Shown in pieces: positions 56,472 through 64,000 of a DNA stretch of 64,000 nucleotides (its first letter is position 1; each line of letters starts with the position of its first letter). The translations under genes and the position numbers were made by a program. The stretch covers positions 1,476,889 through 1,540,888 of the forward strand of contig BCJJ01000010.1 in the NCBI GenBank assembly GCA_039545355.1, given 5' to 3'. The notes below the pieces were generated by a model, which saw only the letters and a list, made by a program, of their open reading frames with translations, was not told the DNA's origin and searched no databases. The stretch comes from Trichosporon coremiiforme. Lineage: Eukaryota > Basidiomycota > Tremellomycetes > Trichosporonales > Trichosporonaceae.

Positions 56472-58680
56472 ATGCCTAAGAAGATCGGACGACCATCTGT
56501 GAGCTGCGCAGAATGTAAGCGGTCAAAACTCAAGTGCGAGCGCGAACGGGCCAATAGTGAGTCACCCCCGCAGACCTCGCTGACGTTTGAAGGCGGGGCA
56601 GAGGAGTGGCCCTGTGCCCAGTGCCGGCGGAGAGGTGAGCAACTTTCCCGACGCACCGGACAACATTGCTGACGACGGAGGCTGCGCCAGTCTGTGCCCG
56701 GATGGAATCGTTGCAGCTCGGACGTCCGTCAGAGAACTCCGAGAGGAGATCGTGTCGCTGAAGCGCCAACTGGCCGAAGCAAGCGCTGGTCGGAGCAGCA
56801 TCCCGCCCAGCCTCGGTGGGGCTGGTAGCAGTGTTACGCCCACTTTGCCTTTGGGGGGCCCCCCGTCCACGACAACGCCTGACGACGCCGCCGAGGGATC
56901 GACCACTGTCGGCCAGCTGTCCATATCACCTGGCGGCCGATCCAGATTCTACCCACCGACGGCGGCTGCGCATGTCCTTCCAGATGATGGCGATGACGAT
57001 GCGAACAAGCCCGGCATCGCCGAGGGAATCACCTTTCCGTTCTTCCTTCAAGATCGAAGCGCTTTTCTGGCAGAAGCTCACGCTAGCCTTCCGACGTACG
57101 AGGACATGCAGAACCTCTGTGAGGTCTACTGGTCGGCCACATGCTGGAGATTCGTACCCATCTCTCGAAGCTACCTCGATGTCGTTCTACTCGAGGTGTA
57201 CGGCAACAGTCGGCAAACGCTACAACGCAACGATGCCGCCCAGCTCGCTCTCGTCTTCGCCGTTTCAGCCGTCGGCAGCTTATTCGATGAGCGAGAGCCA
57301 CCATACTCCGAGAAAGCGTATAGGTTCAATCGACTTTCACTGGCGTGCTTGGGAGCGGCGGACTTCCTGACGAACACATCCGTGGCCAGTCTGTGAGTGC
57401 ACCATTTACACCATCAGCTGACCATAGGGCCACTCTCCACCTTCACTATTCCTTTGTCCTCAATGCTGGCGGTCGACGAGCGGAAGAGCTATATGCGGTC
57501 GTCGGTCTGGCCCTGCGCCTAGCCATCTTGGCAGGGTTCCACCGTGACGGAGCCTGGTGGCATTTACCGGAGCGTGAGGTCAACGCCAGGCGAAGAGTCT
57601 GGTGGGAGCTGTTGACCCTGGAGCGTATCAATGTAAGTCGTTATCGAAGGCTAAAACTCATGCTAGTCAAACCGCTTTGGATGCCCGCCATCGATCCAGC
57701 CTGGTCAATTCGATACGCTCCGCCCCACCGACACTTCCGACACTTCGTACCTGTACTGGCGATGGGAATGGGACGACATCCTGCATCGCCTGATGAATGA
57801 GTGTATCAACTCGGAAGACAACGAGAGGCTGCGACTCGGCGATCGGACTGTGCGCGAATTCTGGGATCGGCTACCTCCGAACCTCAAATTCGCAGGTGTC
57901 ATGATCTATCCTTCAATGGACTCAGTACCGCTTTCGTCCCGACGACTGGAGACTACTGAGCAGCCTACGGACGATAAGGAACTATTGGAGCAAATTCGGC
58001 TGTCGCTTCACCACAATACAGGCATGCTGCACCTGCACCGAGCGGCGTTCAGCACAGCCCTGAAGGAGTCTCCACATGAACCTTTGGAGTCTCCACAGAT
58101 TGCGAGCGTCCTGGTGGTGATCAACGAGGCATGCGTGAACGTCATCGACATTGCGGCGTACGTTTTGGATAAGGTGCCGATGGTCTCTCGGCACAGTCTG
58201 ATGGTGCTCGACCTTTACAGCTCGCTTGTACCGCTTGCGGCCTTCGTCTGCCGGTCACCGCACTCAAAGCTAGCCAATGAGTGTCACCATCATCTCATGC
58301 GCGGGGTGACACTTTTGGAGGCCACCACCACCAAAACACCGTGTGATTGGTACAGAGTGCTGTGCTCACGCGGCCAGAAGCTGGCAGCGCAGGCAACAAA
58401 CCGACTGATGGCCCGCTGGACCATGCCGAGTTCGGAGACGCTCATGTCGAGGCCGGAGAATGACGAGGTCGATGCCATGCTGGGCAGAACGAACAAGCTG
58501 CGTGAGCAGGCTGTGCCCGTTATCTCCCCAACCCCTGCCATCGACGAGAACATCGCTCCTGATTTCGACATGTGGCTAAGCGCCTTCTGGCCGAGCGCTG
58601 AGAATATCGCCCCTCCTACCGTAACTGCCGACGATGGGACCGCATTCTCACAGTTATTCGTTCCCATGAACGGCTTTTAG
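56472..58680 (+). CDS. Zn2Cys6 transcription factor with fungal_trans domain
   Basis: Fungal binuclear zinc-cluster regulator. Five exons (56472-56556, 56593-56634, 56681-57392, 57428-57632, 57667-58680) give about 685 residues. The DNA-binding cluster is split by two introns: SCAECKRSKLKCERERAN, then GAEEWPCAQCRRRG, then CASLCPDG. All six cysteines are present, followed by a coiled-coil dimerisation helix (TSVRELREEIVSLKRQLAEA). A disordered linker leads to the middle homology region (about residues 190-560), with YEDMQNLCEVYWSATCWRFVPI, YAVVGLALRLAILAGFHRDG, ARRRVWWELLTLERIN and FGCPPSI. It is transcribed in the same direction as a second zinc-cluster gene 300 bp downstream. The regulated pathway is unknown. 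Confidence 0.92.
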
Positions 58681-58982
58681 ATCGTTTGGAGCCCGTGGGA
58701 AAGTTGCCAAGATCAGGAAGTTTGGAGCGTTCATAGTGTAAAGTGCCAGCGCACTAAAAACCCTCTCTCTTCGCATTATGTAATCAATTCAGAAGGTTTA
58801 AGCGCTTTGCTCCCATGACTAATTACGATAAGGGCCGGCGTCAGGTGGGGCCCTTACTCAGCATGCGGGGCGGCTTCGCCGGCCGAGATCGGCCGGACCG
58901 GCCGGTATGTCGTACTCCACCGAACCCGGACGATACCACCTTTCTCAACAACAAACTATCTCCCCAACACCTGGCGGCCGCA
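58681..58982. other. Spacer between the two zinc-cluster genes
   Basis: About 302 bp: 3' end of the first regulator and the promoter of the second, including overlapping CGG/CCG palindromes listed separately. An in-frame ATG at 58815 could extend the second protein by 56 residues, but that stretch is read through the palindromes and looks non-coding. Confidence 0.6.
58880..58906. promoter_or_regulatory. Overlapping CGG/CCG palindromes upstream of regulator
   Basis: CCGGCCGA-GA-TCGGCCGG (58880-58897) is a perfect inverted repeat with a 2-bp centre. It overlaps GGCCGG-A-CCGGCC (58892-58904), a second perfect palindrome with a 1-bp centre. Inverted CGG triplets are the typical binding sites of Zn2Cys6 dimers. 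They lie 77-103 bp before the start of a Zn2Cys6 gene, so auto- or cross-regulation by the adjacent pair is plausible. Confidence 0.55.
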
Positions 58983-61010
58983 ATGACAACCGAAGAGGGT
59001 TCACAGAGAAAGAAAAGAACGGTAAACTCTTGCCTAAGGTGTCGCCGAATCAAGTTGAAATGTGATCACGGATCACCTTGCGGCAGCTGCTCCCGCAGCG
59101 GCGTGACCGGCGAGTGTATCTATCAGGATCCGTGGGTCTTGTACAACAAGGAAGTGGGACGCTAATGCGTCAGAGAAGGGAATGTGATCGGAGACGTTGT
59201 CCTGGATCCCCCAAGCCGCCGGGCTGTCCGAGTTTGCAGGCGATGCCACCGGCTCAAGCTCAAGTGCGACAAAGGCAAGCCGTGCAGATCCTGTCTCCGG
59301 TCGGCGGAGGACTGCTCGTACGAACGGTGAGTCGTCCTTTTGAAACAACTGGCTGACCCAGAAGTACGGCGTCTATGTCGCCGCCTCGACATGTTCAGCG
59401 GACTTATCCAGCGCAGCTTGCTAATGGGGCTGATGCACCCAGCTACTCGTCTCCACGACACCCGGACTTTGCCTCCAAGCTTCGTGCGACGATTGCACGG
59501 TTCCCGTCGCAAGAGATATGTCTGCAGCTTGTTGACGAGTTCCTGCACTTCGATGTCATGTTTCGACTAACCATGGCACCGGTGTTCAAGCGCCGCATGG
59601 AGTATCTGGTCACATACTTCCCCCGGTGTGAGGAGCAGCACGTACCACTTTTGTGCATGCTCTGCTCAACCATGATCATTGGATACTCCTACTATGGCAA
59701 GAAGGAAACACTGCCTATCACCAAGGACGAGCTGTGGAGTATCAACAATGACCTCATCCAACTTATGGACAATCCCAGGTCGTACCCGGAGCAGCACCAG
59801 CTGGATTTCTGCGAAGCGCTCCTCCTTAGCACGCATGCGTCCTCCGTGGGCCCGGGTACTAGTCCCGCCGGCGGTTGGCTGGCTATCGGCAGACTGCATC
59901 ATGCTGCACTTCTGGTCGGGCTCCCCAAGCACCACGACGAAACACTTTACATGCAGGAACGAAGACGGAGGCTCTGGTGGAGCTTTGTCAACCACAAGAG
60001 GTAAGTGCGAAACGTTGGCCAAGATGGCTACGCTAACATACAGGCAACTCTCGCATATTCTGAACATCGCTCCGATACTCTGCATCCATCCAGTCCCGCG
60101 GCCTGCTTTTGTGACAGACAAGGCACTGGCCAAAATGTACGACGCTGAACTGGCTGGAACCCCGTTGCCGGAGTTCCCAGAAGAGAGCGGAACATGCGAA
60201 TGGGCCTACGTGCACTACACCGCCGATTGGTGGGCAGCGCAGCTGCAGGTCGGACGCATCATGGATCCGTCGACCCCAGCCGCTTCGTTGAGGGAGAGGC
60301 TTGACGCCGCTCACAGCGTCTACGACGAGTTCAACGCCACGCTGCCGCCCCACCTGCAGGTACACGAACCGTCTCAGCAGGAGCCGCCATGGGTATTCGC
60401 GCAAGCATGCGCCATGCTGATCACGACCGCGCACGCCGTTATCGACCTGTACCGCCCGTACTTCCTCGACGAGGCTGTTGCCCTTCAACGAGCGCTGCAC
60501 GCAGCCGAGAGCCTGATCAATACGGCACAGGCATTAACAGCCTTCCTAATGTTCCGGTGGATTGACGCGCAGAGCGCGCAGCTCTGGGAATTTGGTAGCA
60601 AGGTCTTCAACGGCGGCCTCACGATGGCTTACGCACTCCTGCAGTGTTCACGTGATTGGGAATCTGACTCGGGGTTCGAAACCAGCCCCACCTCTGAGTC
60701 TGGAGCAGGCACCAGGCGCTCGAAGCAGCAGATAGCGCTCGAGACCGCCATCGGCGCGCTACGCGCGTGCGCCAACCAGAAGACGCACTGCAGCGAACTA
60801 TCTCGCAAGCCCCTCAAGGTATTGGAAATCCTCCGGAGCGTCATCCTCCAGCGCCAGGCCGGCAAGGAACCGACTCACGACCCGTACTCCCAAATCATCG
60901 GCGTCCTCAACCAGCACAACGCGGAGGAGCTGGAGGACTGGGTTAAGTGGGACGGTATCTTCCAGGAGCTTTTCACCCGTTACAACGACATCCTGGAGGG
61001 TATCGCCTGA
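58983..61010 (+). CDS. Transcription factor with two tandem Zn2Cys6 clusters
   Basis: Four exons (58983-59131, 59174-59326, 59362-60000, 60044-61010) give about 635 residues. A first cluster, NSCLRCRRIKLKCDHGSPCGSCSRSGVTGECIY in content (59020-59125), has six cysteines. A second complete cluster follows about 30 residues later: VCRRCHRLKLKCDKGKPC, then RSCLRSAEDCSYE (59226-59326). The two are joined by an intron (59132-59173, donor GTGGGT, acceptor GTCAG) that removes an in-frame TAA and links YQDP to EGNVIGDVVLDPPS. A linker and a fungal_trans middle domain follow (GGWLAIGRLHHAALLVGLPK, RRRRLWWSFVNHKRQLSHIL, WAYVHYTADWWAAQL). A single zinc cluster per protein is normal; two in tandem is rare. 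Each could bind a CGG half-site, or one may have another role. Confidence 0.88.
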
Positions 61011-61199
61011 GCACCGTCCCCCGAGGGATTCCCCCCAGGGATGTCAGTTTGGTTACATTATCGGTACAGGCGAACGAGCGCAATTGCCGTGCATCGAAGA
61101 CCTAGCTGTGCGGGCGAGTACAATTGCATCAAATTTGCTCTTATTTTTCTGTCGACCTATGTCAACTATTATAGTGTTCATTGTTCAAGTGAAGCTGCT

Positions 61200-62602
61200 T
61201 TAAGCTGCTTCACGGCTTAACGGTAACTGTGTGGATGACAGTCGTGAGGTGACGGTGACGGGTGTGGGAGCACACGCGCAGTGCGAGGTCGACGAGCTAG
61301 AGGGGGTTGCAGAGGTCGAGTACGACGTCGAGGAACTGGAAGGGGTCGCAGTCGCCGAGTGCGAAGTCGAGTGCGACGTGGATGAGCTGAAAAAGGTCGC
61401 AGATGAGGAGTGCGACGTGGACGAGCTAGAAGGGGTCGCAGAGGATGAATGCGATGTGGATGAATAGAGGGAATCTCAGAAGACGATAGCGTCGCGGAAG
61501 ACGACTGCGCAGAAGAAGAAGGTGAGGCAGTCGCCGATGCAGAGTGCGTCGCAGACGAAGGCGAGTAGCTTGCGGAGTGTGATGCCAGGGGGCCACCATC
61601 TGCAGTCGCCTTGAGGCTCACGGAGTAAGAGCAGTCGTCGTTGGAGGCACCATCGGGAGAGATGATGAGGCTAACTTTCTGCCCCTTGCAGGCAGTTCTA
61701 GTAAGCTGGCCAGAGGGCTGGTCCCTGTTCACCTTGACCTCAGTACGTTCCGCAGTCGGTGTTCTCGTATGTAACGGTAAAGGTGACGGAGTTCTTCCTA
61801 GAAAGTAGGTTGACAGTGAACTCGATCGCCTCCTTGTTCTTCTCGGGAGTATATGTATACATGGCGCGCGAGTTGGACGAGCAGAGACCATTGGTAGTGT
61901 CGTTATGGTCGATTGGCCCCCCCTCAGTGTTTGCAGATGTTGTCGAAGTTTGTGGCACCGTGGTCAATGACATTCTTGACGAACGGGTACATCGATGCCT
62001 GGTCGGTGATGGTGCCATAGACGCCACCAGTAGCCATGATAACCTTTTTGGTCTCCTCATCGAAGAACTGGGTGCCGCCACCGTCGAAAAGGTAGTTATC
62101 CTTAGCGGAGGATTCTTCGTCGACACCCGGTACGGTCATTGTCGCCCAATGAACGCGAATGCCCCTACCTCGGGCAGTGTAGAGTGCGTCCATGAGACGG
62201 CGCTTGTTGTGCGTCGTGTCAAGACCGTCTGTGAAATACCACAATTGCAGTTCGGTCACGGTCGATGTCGCATTCTGTCCATGGCGATCTCGATACCGCT
62301 GGCCATGTTGGTGCCGCTGACCCACTCCCAAGCGCCCTCCTATTTAAGACGTTCAGTGACGACTTGGATCTCTTCAGCGCAGCCCTGCTGGCCATTTTCA
62401 TGGCCTTCGTCGTGGATGGAGAAAACGGTCAGGAGATTGTCCTGGTACGGGTCATTGATGATCACGTTGGGATATGGAATGTGGGGAAATAGTTGAACAG
62501 CGTCTGCGCCGCATCAACGCGGAGGCGGTGGGGATCGGTCCACTGGCCCGAAGGGATCAGGTCGATAACGGCACTGATGTTGCGGCCGGCGAAGGACGTC
62601 AT
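61200..62602 (-). pseudogene. Decayed von Willebrand A-type surface protein gene
   Basis: The pieces read MTSFAGRNISAVIDLIPSGQ and RLRVDAAQTLFNYFP, then (other frame) NVIINDPYQDNLLTVFSIHD and CAEEIQVVTERLK, then a stop (TAG near 62345), EGAWEWVSGTNMASGIEIAM, then a shift to TELQLWYFTDGLDTTHNKRR and VIMATGGVYGTITDQ. This is the order of a vWFA fold (first strand with VID, a threonine-loop-like GTNMASG, then FTDG). The MIDAS DxSxS motif is not intact. After another frame change come NKEAIEFTVNLLSRKNSVTF and, after further breaks, a Ser/Thr-rich stalk ending near 61200. At least four frame breaks or stops are required, with no fitting splice sites, so it is a pseudogene. It was probably a secreted, stalked adhesin-like or scaffold protein of unknown role. 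Confidence 0.72.
61276..61470 (-). repeat. Ser/Thr-rich coding minisatellite of the vWFA remnant
   Basis: Degenerate 30-45 bp repeats encode SSSSTSHSSSAT-like units on the minus strand. On the plus strand the same DNA reads as an artificial acidic ORF (EELEGVAVAECEVE). This is a typical wall-protein stalk repeat. Confidence 0.75.
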
Positions 62603-63801
62603 ACCAAATGGGACGGAGTGATGTAGAATTATACCGCAGAAAATAAGTGAGAGGATGAAGTGGGATTGGGTTGCGAGAGGAGCGCTGCAGACCGTCTTAT
62701 AAGTCACAGAATCAGAACTCCGTGCCCTGTCAGGCGCCAATCCACAAGTGACAAAATCCCCGGGCGATCCCGCCTGCGAGCTCGACGTTACGGGGTTGAA
62801 GCTGTCACCAAGGAGCGGGAAGAATCATCAAGCGTCCCGCGAAATATATTCCCGTCGCCAGCGGTGATGTAGACCTCATCAAGCGTTGGCAGCCGAGGTT
62901 AGTTGACGGGTTGAAACAGCGATCTCGACGCGTCCGGATTCAGATAGCCAGAGTTGCAGATAAGGGCTACGGCGTTGAAGTTCGGCGTGCCCCATCGGTC
63001 CGTACTGATACCCACTGCGATTGAAAGGTTCCATGGCTAGGGAACATGTGACACCCAAGTCGACAGGTCAAGCGTAAGGGTGTCCGGATCAGGTGTCTAT
63101 GGTGCTTCCTTGGAGCTTCCTAAGTGCGAAGCACTGGAATGACCTGAGCTGAAAGCCAAATCACGAGTGAATAGCAGATCGTTCTGTGGAATGCTCCGGT
63201 ATCCCCGATTTCAAACACGCTCACGCGCATCTAACGGCCTGCAGTCCCACACATACCATGAGGGTTTGGTAGCGTTTCCACTCCGTCCTCCGAGGCTATC
63301 ACTCCCCGACATTGGGACGGACGAGCGCATCGCGATCGATGAGTCTGGACGTCCTGGACGCAAAACACGTATCGAGCGTATCGATCAACCCATCCTGGTG
63401 CGCCATCCAACTGGCTACACGCGTCTCCGAGCCCTCGATGGTCGCCCGTGCACGTCGAGACTAGTGACTAGTGTCTGGAGAGCCGAAAGAGGTATGACAC
63501 GAAGCGTCCGTCTGCCTTTGGCCACTCCTGCACACCCGTCTCTGTCACGCATGTCAGGGAAGGCCGGTTGGGCTGCTGAGACGCAATGAGGACACATGGA
63601 GTGTTGAAGGAATGTGGTTGACGGCGGTGGAAGACGAATGCAGGCCGGTGACTAGCAAGGAGCAAGCTTAGAAAGGTTGCAGTTGAAACGATGAAGGCAA
63701 AGGTCCCACCGCCAAAACAAGTTCGCCGCATGCTGCAACCTGGTCCCCACTCGCCACCTCACCACTAAAATTCGCTCTGACAGCACCCGACTCGCCGCCC
63801 T
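62603..63801. other. Intergenic at right end
   Basis: About 1.2 kb. A plus-strand frame at 63167-63589 (140 codons) is Arg/Ser/Pro-rich and lacks family features, so I do not call it. Nothing else recognised. Confidence 0.45.
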
Positions 63802-64000
63802 CTAGATGCAGGCCTCAAGCTCGTCGACACAAATGCCTCCGCAACGTCGCGGTCCACCGAGATCACTAGAAGGGATGAAATAATCCGAGGGCTGTTTTGG
63901 CATGCGCTGGCCGCAGCCAAGGCCGGCGAGGTCGAGACGAATTGGCAGGGCCCTGGGTGGGGAGCTGAGCAAGAGGCTTAATACGTCAACAACGCCAACA
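63802..64000 (-). CDS. Possible C-terminal part of a gene beyond the right edge
   Basis: A minus-strand frame is open from the window edge to a TAG at 63802-63804. It encodes a stretch with protein-like composition, including ALPIRLDLAGLGCGQRMP, QPSDYFIPSSDLGG and CGGICVDELEAC at the end. Codon choice resembles real genes here, and no start is needed because it runs off the edge. I do not recognise the product. About 65 open codons could occur by chance in GC-rich DNA, so this is tentative. Confidence 0.3.
   Translation of the reverse strand, partial: VGVVDVLSLLLSSPPRALPIRLDLAGLGCGQRMPKQPSDYFIPSSDLGGPRRCGGICVDELEACI

Noticed and set aside
61231..61467. Acidic 78-codon plus-strand repeat protein
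   Set aside because: It is the reverse complement of the Ser/Thr-rich stalk repeats of the vWFA remnant.
63167..63589. 140-codon plus-strand frame near the right end
   Set aside because: Arg/Ser/Pro-rich sequence without recognisable motif or promoter; kept as intergenic.

Overview
This is nuclear DNA of a fungus, most likely a tremellomycete basidiomycete yeast and perhaps a Trichosporonales species. The taxon is an inference from three things: GC-rich codon use, many introns of roughly 34-60 nt with GTGAGT/GTAAGT donors and CTGAC or CTAAC branch sites, and a secreted protein with a Cpl1-like cysteine-rich end. Scattered single N bases, mostly inside a polyubiquitin gene, show that this is an assembled consensus. 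I saw no tRNA, rRNA, CRISPR array or intact transposon.

Left part (1-24.7 kb): the mismatch-repair gene MSH6 (minus, cut by the left edge), with two MluI cell-cycle boxes upstream, is followed by a PHO80-type cyclin (minus). A gene-poor accessory block comes next: an allantoate-permease-family transporter, a broken flavin monooxygenase, a secreted cysteine-rich Cpl1-like protein (minus), a DUF7704-type membrane protein (minus, long introns), a small possibly mitochondrial protein (minus), a secreted ricin-B-type lectin with a 26-G run in an intron, and an intact Baeyer-Villiger-type monooxygenase.

Middle (25.3-44.1 kb): X-Pro aminopeptidase P, a GPI-anchored secreted protein, RNase P/MRP subunit POP4, a SIRT5-like sirtuin, a membrane-anchored aspartic protease with an unusual first catalytic motif (minus), a calcineurin-type phosphoesterase (minus), and a very long, divergent AP endonuclease IV (minus). 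A roughly 3.6 kb stretch without genes follows and carries a 107-bp tandem duplication.

Right part (47.7-64 kb): frataxin and polyubiquitin (convergent), a GIDRP88/R3HCC1-like RNA-binding-fold protein, the polarity factor BUD6/AIP3, a lipase remnant, two head-to-tail zinc-cluster regulators (the second with two tandem Zn2Cys6 motifs and perfect CGG/CCG palindromes upstream), and a decayed von Willebrand A-type surface-protein gene. A possible partial gene touches the right edge.

Housekeeping genes (DNA repair, phosphate signalling, RNase P, frataxin, ubiquitin, polarity) are interspersed with accessory blocks (transport/oxidation, secreted proteins, regulators and pseudogenes). Nothing here is an obvious operon-like system. 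The least ordinary items are the double zinc-cluster regulator with its palindromes, the divergent AP endonuclease, the non-canonical aspartic protease and the four decaying or broken loci. All gene models were built by eye from reading frames, splice signals and family motifs.
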